DNA of 7,083 bases from Casp-actino8 sp032118015. GTDB taxonomy: Bacteria > Actinomycetota > Acidimicrobiia > Acidimicrobiales > Ilumatobacteraceae. Within the stretch, counting starts at the first letter, position 1. Each line of letters begins with the position of its first letter. Positions 1 through 6,597 of the stretch are shown piece by piece. The notes beneath the pieces were generated by a model. It ran no database searches. It saw nothing but the letters and a program-made list of their open reading frames with translations, and was not told the DNA's origin. The stretch covers positions 1 through 7,083 of the forward strand of contig JAULYE010000098.1 of the NCBI GenBank assembly GCA_032118015.1. The letters run 5' to 3'. The position numbers and the translations under genes were made by a program.

Positions 1-1331
1 ATTTCGCGAACATCGTCAAGATTTCCGTTGGCGAAATTGAACAGTGGCATGTAGAGCAGACGATTGCCATCGTCCTCGATCAACAAGTCGATCAAGAATT
101 GCACAACGGGAACACCCTGAGCGGCTGCCCGAGCAGCGACCGAATCGCTCGGTGCTGGTTCGTAGTTGACCGGGTTCTCCATTGGGTACAGCTTGTGGAA
201 TCCGCCGAACATCTCACCAGCGAGCCCTTCCATACGTGCAGCAGCGACGGGATGCTCGGCGATGATGCGTGCACGCCTGTCGGGATCACGGAGCGCGGCG
301 ACGATTTCGTGCAACGGTCGTCCTGCGATCTCGACATAGCTCGGGCAGATCAACAGCGGGTTCACGGTCGCGGTCAGGCCTTGAAGAACGCCGATCGGGC
401 GAACTGCCACCTGTGTTGCCAGAGGCAAACCTTTGGAGACACCCGCATCGACCCATTCGCCCATTTCGCGCCAACGGTCGGGGAGGGGTTCAGGCTGCTG
501 CACGGTCATGCTCAAGGGACGCTCGGTATGGCGTGCAAGTTCCTCCATCAACTTCATCTCGGCTACAGCGAATTCGTGGTCATCGCTTTGGTACGCGTCC
601 GAGATCAGCTGAACGACCCCACGACCCGTTTCGGCCATTGCCGATCCGAGGGCGAGAAGTTCATCGGCGGAGGAAAACCGCGTCCCGAGGAATGCGCCAT
701 CCCGTGTGCGGTGGATGTACGTGCGGCTGGTGGTGAATCCAAGAGCACCGGCGAGCACACCTTCTTTGACCAAGTCGGCCATGCGCTGCAATTCGTTCAG
801 GGTCGGGGCCTCGTTCGGATCGGCTCCACGTTCTCCCATGACGTAGGCGCGTAACGGTGCGTGTGCGACCTGAGTCGCGACGTCGATGGCGTAGGTGCGG
901 CGGTCGAGTGCGTCGAGATACTCGGGAAACGTCTCCCAGTCCCAGGCGAGTCCTTCAGCGAGTGCGGTTCCTGGAATGTCTTCGACGCCTTCGAGCATGC
1001 CGATCAGCCAGTCGTGTTGTTCAGGTGTCGGACGTGCTGGAGCGAACCCCACACCGCAGTTGCCCATGACGATCGACGTGACGCCATGGATGCTCGAAGG
1101 TGCAAGGAGGGGATCCCATGTGGCCTGGCCGTCGAAGTGGGTATGGATGTCGACGAAACCCGGTGTGACCACCAATCCATCGGCATCGATTTCTCGCCGT
1201 CCAGTTCCAGCGATTCTGGGGCCGACCTCGGTGATCGTCTCACCGGAGACGGCAACGTCAGCGATGCGCGCTGGCGCACCCGTACCATCGACCAACGAGG
1301 CATTGCGAATGACGAGATCGTGAGCGCTCAT
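1..1331 (-). CDS. N-acyl-D-amino-acid deacylase-type amidohydrolase, 3' end missing
   Basis: The minus strand is open from an ATG at 1331 to the left edge without a stop, giving about 443 codons; the C-terminus lies outside the window. The protein starts with the short beta domain of urease-superfamily amidohydrolases (DLVIRNASLVDGTGAPA, residues 5-21), followed by the metal-binding strand GFVDIHTHFDGQ (58-69, His63 and His65) and IVMGNCGVGFAP (87-98, Cys92). The HxH plus the later Cys match the metal ligands of D-aminoacylases (COG3653). By family, it should hydrolyse N-acyl or N-carbamoyl groups from D-amino acids or related amides in the cytoplasm; the substrate cannot be read here. The usual downstream histidine motifs of characterised D-aminoacylases are not obvious, so it may belong to a distinct subfamily. 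No strong ribosome binding site precedes the ATG, and no upstream in-frame start is visible nearby. It diverges from dnaK and is probably functionally unrelated to it. Confidence 0.88.
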   Translation of the reverse strand, partial: MSAHDLVIRNASLVDGTGAPARIADVAVSGETITEVGPRIAGTGRREIDADGLVVTPGFVDIHTHFDGQATWDPLLAPSSIHGVTSIVMGNCGVGFAPARPTPEQHDWLIGMLEGVEDIPGTALAEGLAWDWETFPEYLDALDRRTYAIDVATQVAHAPLRAYVMGERGADPNEAPTLNELQRMADLVKEGVLAGALGFTTSRTYIHRTRDGAFLGTRFSSADELLALGSAMAETGRGVVQLISDAYQSDDHEFAVAEMKLMEELARHTERPLSMTVQQPEPLPDRWREMGEWVDAGVSKGLPLATQVAVRPIGVLQGLTATVNPLLICPSYVEIAGRPLHEIVAALRDPDRRARIIAEHPVAAARMEGLAGEMFGGFHKLYPMENPVNYEPAPSDSVAARAAAQGVPVVQFLIDLLIEDDGNRLLYMPLFNFANGNLDDVRE

Positions 1332-1449
1332 GGGGTCATTCTGTCTGCTGCGGCGGCTTTCATCATGCGTCGGAGGGCCAGATCGGCTCGGTCGGGTGGG
1401 AACGTCTCTGGATCGCTTCCAGGATCCGAGGGGAGAGCCCTGACAGAGA

Positions 1450-1470
1450 CTTGAGTCGACTTGACTGAAG
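1450..1470 (+). promoter_or_regulatory. HAIR operator (HspR binding site) of the dnaK operon
   Basis: The sequence reads CTTGAGT, seven bases, ACTGAAG. The HspR-associated inverted repeat known from Streptomyces and Mycobacterium is CTTGAGT-N7-ACTCAAG, so 13 of 14 arm positions match and the spacing is exact. It lies upstream of dnaK, in an operon that also encodes HspR (5230-5652), which fits autoregulation with DnaK as co-repressor. A possible -35 box (TTGACT, 1461-1466) falls inside the element, so binding could block polymerase. The site is about 170 bases before the dnaK start codon, implying a long leader if the promoter overlaps it. It could also affect the divergent deacylase gene. 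Confidence 0.82.
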
Positions 1471-1510
1471 ATTTCCGACGACCAGGTTGTGGATAAGTCT
1501 GCTCATCGCT

Positions 1511-1539
1511 ATCTTGACCCCGTCATCTTGACACGGGTC
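1511..1539 (+). repeat. direct repeat ATCTTGAC x2 within an imperfect dyad, possible secondary HspR half-sites
   Basis: ATCTTGAC occurs exactly at 1511-1518 and again at 1525-1532, a 14-base period. The CTTGA core equals the left half of the HAIR arm, and the 14-base offset equals the offset between the two HAIR arms, but here the halves are in direct rather than inverted orientation. The same stretch holds a dyad, GACCCCGT (1516-1523) against ACGGGTC (1533-1539), with one bulged C and a nine-base loop. The TTGACA at 1528-1533 is a perfect -35 hexamer. Function is unproven; it may be an accessory repressor site, a promoter part, or chance. Confidence 0.35.
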
Positions 1540-1627
1540 GACGCAACTTTGGTCGGCCCGGACAGTTTTCATCAGATATACCGTCAAACCCCCATCACAT
1601 GAGCCGAGTCGATCGGCAGGACACAAC

Positions 1628-1632
1628 AGAGG
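1628..1632 (+). promoter_or_regulatory. ribosome binding site of dnaK
   Basis: AGAGG lies 8 bases before the ATG at 1641. It decides the start: the same frame is open back to an ATG at 1599, which would add 14 residues, but DnaK proteins begin at the MAKAVGIDLG-type N-terminus and the upstream ATG has no comparable site. Confidence 0.7.
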
Positions 1633-1640
1633 TTTTCATC

Positions 1641-3479
1641 ATGGCCAAGGCAGTCGGAATCGATCTCGGTACCACCAACTCAGTCGTTTCGGTCCTCGAG
1701 GCCGGCGAACCCGTCGTCATCCCCAACTCCGAGGGCTCTCGGACCACCCCCTCGGTCGTCGCCTTCTCCAAGGCTGGCGAAGTGCTCGTTGGCGAGGTCG
1801 CCAAACGCCAAGCGATCACCAACCCCGATCGCACCTTCCGGTCGGTGAAACGCCACATGGGAACGACCTGGCGTAGCGAGGACATCGACGGCAAGCAGTA
1901 CTCACCTCAGGAGATCAGTGCGCGCACGCTCATGAAGTTGAAGCGCGATGCCGAGGCCTACCTCGGTGACACCGTGACTCAGGCAGTCATCACCGTTCCT
2001 GCCTACTTCGATGACGCACAGCGCACGGCCACTAAGGAAGCCGGACAGATCGCCGGGCTCGAAGTTCTTCGCATCATCAATGAGCCAACCGCGGCTGCAC
2101 TCGCTTACGGCCTCGACAAGGGTGACGCAGATGAGACCGTTCTCGTGTTCGACCTCGGTGGCGGCACCTTCGACGTGTCCGTTCTCGAGATCGGTGATGG
2201 GGTCTTCGAAGTCAAGAGCACGCACGGCGACACCATGCTCGGAGGCGACGATTGGGATCAGCGCATCATCGATTGGCTGGTCAACCAGTTCAAGTCCGCC
2301 CACGGTGTCGATCTGTCCAACGACCGGATGGCTACACAGCGCCTCAAGGAAGCAGCCGAGAAGGCCAAGATCGAGTTGAGTCAGGTGCAGCAGACACAGA
2401 TCAATTTGCCGTTCATCACGGCAACACCTGAAGGTCCACTGCATCTCGACGAGACACTGACCCGAGCCAAGTTCCAGGAGACGACGGCAGATCTCATCGA
2501 GCGTTGCCGTATTCCGTTCGAACAGGCGATCAAGGACGCTGGACTCACCAAGGGCCAGATCCAACACGTGATCCTCGTGGGTGGCTCGACACGTATGCCT
2601 GCAGTGCAGGACCTCGTTCAGACGTTGACGGGCAAGGAGCCCAACAAAACGGTCAACCCGGACGAAGTCGTTGCCATCGGCGCTGCTGTCCAGGCGGGAG
2701 TCCTCAAGGGCGATGTCAAGGACGTTCTGCTCCTCGACGTGACGCCGCTGTCTCTCGGTATCGAGACCAAGGGTGGCGTGATGACCAAGCTCATCGAGCG
2801 CAACACGACGATCCCGACCAAGCGCACCGAAGTGTTCACGACAGCCGAGGACATGCAGCCCTCGGTCGAGATCCATGTCCTGCAAGGTGAGCGTGAGATG
2901 GCTTCGTACAACAAGACCCTCGGCAAATTCCAGCTCGTGGATCTTCCACCTGCGCCGCGCGGTGTGCCGCAGATCGAAGTCACGTTCGACATCGATGCCA
3001 ATGGCATCGTCCACGTCAGTGCCAAGGATCGGGCGACCAACAAAGAGCAGTCGATGACGATTTCCGGACAGTCGTCGTTGTCCAAGGACGACATCAATCA
3101 GATGGTCAAAGATGCTGAGGCTCACGCCGAAGAGGACCGCAAGCGTCGTGAGGAAGCCGAAGTGCGCAACAATGCCGACTCACTCGTGTACCAGACCGAG
3201 AAGGTTCTACGGGATCAAGGCGACAAGGTGTCTGCAGAGGAAAAGGCAGCAGTCGAAGAGCCACTCGCCAGTCTGAAGAAGGCTCTCGAGGGCAATGACA
3301 ATGCAGTGATCAAGTCCGCTACGGAGACTCTCATGTCGGCGAGCCAGGCTTTCAGTCAGAAGCTCTACGAAGCAGCGGCACGCGATGCCAACGCGACTGG
3401 CAGCTCGGCCTCGGGTCAAGCGTCCGACGTCAACGATGACGAGATCGTCGATGCCGAGATCGTCGACGCCGACAATTGA
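1641..3479 (+). CDS. dnaK: molecular chaperone DnaK (Hsp70)
   Basis: The protein has 612 residues, normal for actinobacterial DnaK. It is the ATP-driven cytosolic Hsp70 that binds exposed hydrophobic peptides and works with DnaJ and GrpE encoded just downstream. Seen in order: phosphate-1 motif IDLGTTNS (7-14), NEPTAAALAYG (147-157), phosphate-2 motif DLGGGTFD (171-178), adenosine motif VGGSTRMP (313-320), the hydrophobic interdomain linker VLLLDV (362-367), the beta-sandwich substrate domain (about 370-480), and a helical lid. The acidic tail ends EIVDAEIVDADN, resembling the VDAE(I/V)VD tails of other actinobacterial DnaKs. After RHMG (71-74) the insert of roughly 20-25 residues of Gram-negative DnaK is absent, the known Gram-positive signature. 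The start at 1641 is chosen for its ribosome binding site and family N-terminus. It is the first gene of the operon, preceded by HAIR. Besides folding, DnaK is expected to serve as co-repressor for HspR. Confidence 0.98.
   Translation: MAKAVGIDLGTTNSVVSVLEAGEPVVIPNSEGSRTTPSVVAFSKAGEVLVGEVAKRQAITNPDRTFRSVKRHMGTTWRSEDIDGKQYSPQEISARTLMKLKRDAEAYLGDTVTQAVITVPAYFDDAQRTATKEAGQIAGLEVLRIINEPTAAALAYGLDKGDADETVLVFDLGGGTFDVSVLEIGDGVFEVKSTHGDTMLGGDDWDQRIIDWLVNQFKSAHGVDLSNDRMATQRLKEAAEKAKIELSQVQQTQINLPFITATPEGPLHLDETLTRAKFQETTADLIERCRIPFEQAIKDAGLTKGQIQHVILVGGSTRMPAVQDLVQTLTGKEPNKTVNPDEVVAIGAAVQAGVLKGDVKDVLLLDVTPLSLGIETKGGVMTKLIERNTTIPTKRTEVFTTAEDMQPSVEIHVLQGEREMASYNKTLGKFQLVDLPPAPRGVPQIEVTFDIDANGIVHVSAKDRATNKEQSMTISGQSSLSKDDINQMVKDAEAHAEEDRKRREEAEVRNNADSLVYQTEKVLRDQGDKVSAEEKAAVEEPLASLKKALEGNDNAVIKSATETLMSASQAFSQKLYEAAARDANATGSSASGQASDVNDDEIVDAEIVDADN
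3441..3470 (+). repeat. 15-base tandem duplication in the dnaK tail
   Basis: Two adjacent 15-base units (3441-3455 and 3456-3470) differ at one position (t/c) and each encode EIVDA at the DnaK C-terminus. The repeated acidic motif occurs in similar form in other actinobacterial DnaK tails, so it is probably an ancestral, selected motif rather than a recent event. Confidence 0.75.
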
Positions 3480-3525
3480 TCACACGAGACGACTGATCAC
3501 GAATAACGAGCGCGACGAGAGCATC

Positions 3526-4101
3526 ATGAACGACAACATCACGAATGAGACCATCACAAATGAGACTGGGAACACTGAGGCAAGTACCGACCTGAAAGTC
3601 GAGTCAGTGGGCGAACGAGAGCAGAATTCGTCTTCCCCGACTGCCCAAGAGCAGTCAGGGAACGATCCCCTTCTCGAGGACGTCGACGTGGTGGCACTTG
3701 TCGAGGAAAGAGATTCGTTTCGAGAGATCGCACAGCGACTTCAAGCCGACTTCGAGAATTACCGCAAACGCGTGGCGGCCCAGACCTCTGATGACATCGA
3801 TCGTGCGACAGGGCGCATTGCCGAGGCGTTGCTCCCTGTCCTCGATGCCTGTGAGGCAGCCTTCATCGCGCATCCCCAGGAGGTCGAACCTCTTTTCAAT
3901 CTGCTCCTCGGAGAATTGAAGAAGCAAGGTCTCGAGGTCATGGATCTGAGCGGCAAACCATTCGACCCCGAGTTGGCCGAGGCAGTCATGCACGAGCCGA
4001 GCGACGACGATTCCGGAACGGTCATCGTGGACGTGATGCGCACGGGATACCTGTGGAAGAGCCGGGTCCTGCGCGCTGCAATGGTCAAGGTGCGCGGCTG
4101 A
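3526..4101 (+). CDS. grpE: nucleotide exchange factor GrpE
   Basis: The protein has 191 residues. GrpE dimers release ADP from DnaK and so drive substrate release. An acidic, low-complexity N-terminus (1-50) is followed by the long coiled-coil helix (about 55-90) with the family stretch RLQADFENYRKR (71-82), then LLPVLDACEAA (102-112), and the C-terminal beta domain with GKPFDPELAEAVMHEP (143-158) and GYLWKSRVLRAAMVKV (174-189), which contacts the DnaK ATPase domain. The frame is open upstream into dnaK, but that part is a shadow of the dnaK tail. The ATG at 3526 sits 46 bases after the dnaK stop with a modest GAGAG (3517-3521) as ribosome binding site. The gene is co-transcribed with dnaK and no terminator is seen between them. 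The extreme N-terminus carries an ITNET repeat, noted separately. Confidence 0.96.
   Translation: MNDNITNETITNETGNTEASTDLKVESVGEREQNSSSPTAQEQSGNDPLLEDVDVVALVEERDSFREIAQRLQADFENYRKRVAAQTSDDIDRATGRIAEALLPVLDACEAAFIAHPQEVEPLFNLLLGELKKQGLEVMDLSGKPFDPELAEAVMHEPSDDDSGTVIVDVMRTGYLWKSRVLRAAMVKVRG
3538..3567 (+). repeat. 15-base tandem duplication at the grpE N-terminus
   Basis: Units 3538-3552 and 3553-3567 match at 13 of 15 positions and encode ITNET twice, in a disordered, poorly conserved N-terminal tail. It looks like a slippage-type expansion tolerated because the tail is unstructured. Confidence 0.7.
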
Positions 4102-4126
4102 CAGCCGACGAGAAGATGATCAGCCG

Positions 4127-5233
4127 ATGACTGCGCAACGCGAGTGGTACGAAAAGGACTACTACGCCATTCTCGGCGTCCCCAAGGACACATCGTCGAA
4201 AGACATCACCAAGGCCTATCGCAAGCTTGCTCGTGAGAACCATCCCGATGCCAAGCCCGGGGATGCGGCCGCCGAGGAGCGGTTCAAGGAGATATCCGCG
4301 GCCTATGACGTCTTGTCGGATGAGTCCAAGCGCCAGGAGTACGACGAGGTGCGGCGTCTCGGTCCGATGATGGGTGGAGGCGGCACTCAGTTCTCGACCG
4401 GTGACGGCGGTGCATTCGATGACATCTTCCGGATGTTTTCCGGTGGCAGAGCGCGAGGTGGTGCTGGGAGCGGTGTCGGACCTCGACGCGGCTCAGATCT
4501 CGAAGCCTCGTTGGTTCTCGATTTCGTCGACGCGGTTCGCGGCGTCACGACGACGGTGCACCTCACGAGCGATGCGCGGTGTTCCACGTGTCAGGGCAGC
4601 GGCGCACGGCCGGGTTCGTCTCCGGTGATGTGTCCGCAGTGCTCCGGACGCGGACAGGTCGACGAGAATCAAGGCTTTTTCTCCTTCTCCTCACCGTGTT
4701 CTCGTTGTGGTGGAGCAGGAAGTGTGATCGAGGATCCTTGTGGTGTGTGTCGCGGCACTGGGATCGAAAAGCGCAACCGTGAAGTGAAGGTGCGTGTGCC
4801 AGCGGGTGTCGCAGACGGACAGCGGATTCGACTGCAGGGCAAGGGAACACCGGGTCGTAACGGCGGCCCGAGTGGAGACTTGTTCATCATCTGTCGCGTC
4901 ACGGGCCACGAGATTTTCGGACGCGATGGACACAACCTGACGGTCAAAGTGCCTGTCACATTCGCCGAAGCTGCACTCGGAGCCGACATCGATGTGCCAA
5001 CACTCGACGGTGACAAGGTCACGTTGCGGATCAAGCCGGGAACCCAATCCGGTTCGAGACATCGTGTCAAAGGACGCGGGATCAAGACCACGAAGGATCT
5101 TGGTGATTTGATCGTGATGGTCGACGTCGTCGTGCCGACGGAGTTGACCGATGACGAGCGACGAGTGATCGAGGAACTCGCAAAGGTCGCGGGATCCAAT
5201 CCGCGCGACAAGTTTTCGAGGAGCAGTCGATGA
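4127..5233 (+). CDS. dnaJ: co-chaperone DnaJ (type I Hsp40)
   Basis: The protein has 368 residues with the full type I layout. The J domain (about 10-75) begins DYYAILGVPKD and carries the essential HPD tripeptide at 39-41, which stimulates DnaK ATPase. A Gly/Phe-rich linker (about 80-118) follows. The zinc-finger domain keeps all four CxxCxGxG repeats: CSTCQGSG (152-159), CPQCSGRG (169-176), CSRCGGAG (191-198) and CGVCRGTG (205-212), so two zinc sites should form. The C-terminal substrate-binding beta domains start near KVRVPAGVADGQRIRL (221-236). The ATG at 4127 lies 25 bases after the grpE stop with GAGAAG (4110-4115) upstream; another ATG at 4116 is out of frame. Its position between grpE and hspR is the actinobacterial dnaK-operon order and marks it as the DnaJ1-type paralogue. 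The stop overlaps the hspR start. Confidence 0.97.
   Translation: MTAQREWYEKDYYAILGVPKDTSSKDITKAYRKLARENHPDAKPGDAAAEERFKEISAAYDVLSDESKRQEYDEVRRLGPMMGGGGTQFSTGDGGAFDDIFRMFSGGRARGGAGSGVGPRRGSDLEASLVLDFVDAVRGVTTTVHLTSDARCSTCQGSGARPGSSPVMCPQCSGRGQVDENQGFFSFSSPCSRCGGAGSVIEDPCGVCRGTGIEKRNREVKVRVPAGVADGQRIRLQGKGTPGRNGGPSGDLFIICRVTGHEIFGRDGHNLTVKVPVTFAEAALGADIDVPTLDGDKVTLRIKPGTQSGSRHRVKGRGIKTTKDLGDLIVMVDVVVPTELTDDERRVIEELAKVAGSNPRDKFSRSSR
5219..5223 (+). promoter_or_regulatory. ribosome binding site of hspR inside the dnaJ 3' end
   Basis: AGGAG lies 6 bases before the hspR ATG at 5230, within the last codons of dnaJ. With the ATGA start/stop overlap it supports this start and translational coupling. 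Confidence 0.75.
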
Positions 5234-5652
5234 GCCAGTCGTCCGAGGACCGCGCGGTGTACGTGATCTCGATCGCGGCACAGCGAGCAGGGATGCACCC
5301 CCAGACGTTACGCATCTATGAACGTCGCGGGCTCTTGCAGCCGGCCCGTACCAGCGGAGGCAATCGTCGATACAGCGAAATGGACATCGCCCGTCTGCGC
5401 CGCATTGCGGAGTTGACTGCTGAAGGAGTCAGCGTCGAAGGCATCAGGCGCATCATGCACCTGGAGAACGAAGTGCAGCGTCTGCGTGATGAAGTCGACC
5501 AACTTCGACTTCTTGCAACTCAAGCGATCCGTGCCGCACAGGGACATGAACGCGAGTCGGCGAGCGGAGGTCTCGTGCCGCTGCGCCAGGCAGTGTCGGT
5601 GTTCGGACAGGTTCCATCGGTCCTGCGCCGTGATCGCGGCGCCCGGGAGTGA
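5230..5652 (+). CDS. hspR: heat-shock repressor HspR (MerR family)
   Basis: The protein has 140 residues. HspR represses the dnaK operon, and in many actinobacteria clpB too, by binding HAIR; DnaK acts as co-repressor in studied species. The MerR-type winged helix-turn-helix is clear: VISIAAQRAGMHPQTLRIYE (12-31), then the wing RRGLLQPARTSGGNRRYS (32-49), and a helical region with GVSVEGIRRIMHLENEV (66-82) leading into a coiled coil (about 77-98) for dimerisation. HPQTLRxYE and GGxRRYS are typical of HspR rather than metal-sensing MerR members, and no metal-binding Cys cluster is present (the protein has no cysteine). The tail after about residue 105 is variable. The gene overlaps the dnaJ stop by ATGA and has a good ribosome binding site. 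Together with the HAIR at 1450-1470 it implies negative autoregulation. Confidence 0.94.
   Translation: MSQSSEDRAVYVISIAAQRAGMHPQTLRIYERRGLLQPARTSGGNRRYSEMDIARLRRIAELTAEGVSVEGIRRIMHLENEVQRLRDEVDQLRLLATQAIRAAQGHERESASGGLVPLRQAVSVFGQVPSVLRRDRGARE
5645..5649 (+). promoter_or_regulatory. probable ribosome binding site for the DUF3445 gene (start ambiguity)
   Basis: GGGAG is 8 bases before a GTG at 5658, in the same frame as the GTG at 5649. The 5649 start gives a GTGA overlap with the hspR stop but has no well-spaced site of its own. The two choices differ by three residues. Confidence 0.45.
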
Positions 5653-6596
5653 GCACTGTGAGTCCGGCATCGCAGGCACACGATTATCAGCCTTATGTTG
5701 CTGGTGCGTTCCGTTGGCGACTCGGTTTGCGCCCCCTCGATCCTGCTGAGTGGATCGAGATCGATGAGCACTATGACCACGACATGCAGCGCAAGGACAT
5801 GTTGATGTCCGAGCATCCGGGCACGGTGAATGCTGCAATGGCTGGGACCGAAGACGAAGGAGCTGAAGTACTGCGGGCCCTGTGCACTCATCTTTCTGCC
5901 ACACGACCTGACCGATTTTCGTACTCGAATTCTGTGTTTCGTGACGCGAAGCGGGATTCGACATGGAACGTGTCATCGGACGCGTCGCGCCATTCGTCAG
6001 CGGTGATGGAACATCCACTGTCCACCGCTGGACGTCTCGTTCAAGAGGACCTGGCTCTTCTCGTCGAGCGCGATGGTGAACTCGTCTTCGGCGCCGGGTC
6101 GGTGTGTTTTCCGAACAGATGGGATCTGTCCTCGAAGATTGGTCTGCCGCTGTCCGCAGTACATGCTCCGGTAGCTCGACTCAACGAGCAGCTCGAGGGA
6201 CCGATTGATTCGTTCTTCGATCGACTGACTCCGCCCAAGGCTTTTTGGCGCCTCGGATGGGGCGTGCTCGACACCGATGACCCGTACACGCCGCTTGATG
6301 GCACTGCTGCGCCGACTCCGGATCTTCCTGAACCAGGTGACCCGACAGCTCCCGACAGATTGTTCCTACGTGTCGAGCGTGAAACGTTGAAGAGATTCCC
6401 CGAGACGTCATGTGTGCTGTTCACGATCCGCACGTACATCCGGCCGTTGAGTCATCTCGCGGGTCGACCTGCCGACGCTGCACGGCTCGCGAATGCTCTC
6501 GAAAATCTTCCCGAGGACGTGCGTGACTACAAGCGCACCCTCGAACTGACCGATGCCGCTGTGCAGTGGCTCGCACATGTCGAAGGAGGCAAGTGA
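5649..6596 (+). CDS. DUF3445 protein, heme-dependent oxidative N-demethylase (HODM) alpha-subunit-like
   Basis: The protein has 315 residues (312 if the GTG at 5658 is used). I recognise the DUF3445 / HODM alpha family from RWRLGLRPLDPAEWIEID (22-39), LVQEDLALLVER (130-141), SVCFPNRWDLSSKIG (151-165), VHAPV (171-175), LNEQLEGPIDSFFDRL (178-193), LRVERETLKRFP (240-251) and LFTIRTYIRPL (257-267). In the characterised Pseudomonas enzyme this subunit is a PAS-fold heme b protein that oxidatively demethylates dimethylamine, supplied with electrons by a flavin/iron-sulfur reductase subunit. No reductase partner is seen in this window, so either an unlinked partner exists or the protein has another heme-based role, such as sensing. 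There is no signal peptide or membrane segment. It overlaps hspR and ends one base before clpB, so it is embedded in the heat-shock operon. Codon use is like its neighbours. The family call is firm; the reaction and substrate are inference. Confidence 0.85.
   Translation: MSTVSPASQAHDYQPYVAGAFRWRLGLRPLDPAEWIEIDEHYDHDMQRKDMLMSEHPGTVNAAMAGTEDEGAEVLRALCTHLSATRPDRFSYSNSVFRDAKRDSTWNVSSDASRHSSAVMEHPLSTAGRLVQEDLALLVERDGELVFGAGSVCFPNRWDLSSKIGLPLSAVHAPVARLNEQLEGPIDSFFDRLTPPKAFWRLGWGVLDTDDPYTPLDGTAAPTPDLPEPGDPTAPDRLFLRVERETLKRFPETSCVLFTIRTYIRPLSHLAGRPADAARLANALENLPEDVRDYKRTLELTDAAVQWLAHVEGGK
6583..6589 (+). promoter_or_regulatory. strong ribosome binding site of clpB inside the upstream gene
   Basis: AAGGAGG, the best Shine-Dalgarno match in the window, lies 8 bases before the clpB ATG at 6598, within the last codons of the DUF3445 gene. 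It fixes the clpB start and suggests high translation of clpB from the polycistronic message. Confidence 0.85.
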
Positions 6597-6597
6597 C

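Larger units (their letters stand above)
1332..1640. promoter_or_regulatory. divergent intergenic region between the deacylase gene and dnaK
   Basis: This 309-base stretch has no convincing gene. It must hold the promoters for the deacylase (leftward) and the chaperone operon (rightward). It contains the HAIR operator at 1450-1470 and a repeat cluster at 1511-1539, each listed separately. Candidate -35 boxes on the plus strand are TTGACT (1461-1466, inside the HAIR) and a perfect TTGACA (1528-1533), but neither is followed at 16-18 bases by a good -10 hexamer. AT-rich candidates GGATAAGT (1491-1498) and GATATA (1575-1580) are not correctly spaced from a -35 box. I therefore do not assign a transcription start. 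No CIRCE element (TTAGCACTC-N9-GAGTGCTAA) is present, so HrcA control looks absent. Confidence 0.7.

Noticed and set aside
99..854. A 251-codon plus-strand open frame at the left end
   Set aside because: It is antisense to the deacylase, whose translation is clearly homologous to known amidohydrolases throughout this stretch; the plus-strand product has no recognisable motif.
1328..1366. A 12-residue minus-strand mini-frame (MMKAAAADRMTP) whose stop overlaps the deacylase ATG
   Set aside because: It could be a leader peptide coupled to the deacylase, but it has no Shine-Dalgarno sequence and nothing beyond the overlap supports it.
861..1454. A 197-codon plus-strand open frame
   Set aside because: It is a shadow of the deacylase 5' half, and its end passes through the HAIR region; no ribosome binding site or family resemblance.
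1363..1626. An 87-codon minus-strand open frame in the intergenic region
   Set aside because: It would span the HAIR element and the dnaK ribosome-binding region, shows no recognisable domain, and looks like chance coding in GC-rich DNA.
1599..1640. An upstream in-frame ATG adding 14 residues to DnaK
   Set aside because: The added residues are unlike any DnaK N-terminus and the ATG at 1641 has a properly spaced AGAGG.
1332..1640. Search for a CIRCE element or a SigH-type (GGAA/GTT) promoter
   Set aside because: No CIRCE arms were found, and the GGAA occurrences lack a correctly spaced GTT -10 element.
1902..3125. A 407-codon open frame on the minus strand opposite dnaK
   Set aside because: Long antisense frames opposite dnaK are a known by-product of codon bias; the translation resembles no family I recognise and the plus-strand DnaK is unquestionable.
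3477..3500. TGATCAC repeated at 3477-3483 and 3494-3500 after the dnaK stop, able to pair as a hairpin
   Set aside because: The stem is only six bases, AT-containing, and not followed by a T run; it is not a credible terminator in an operon that clearly continues.
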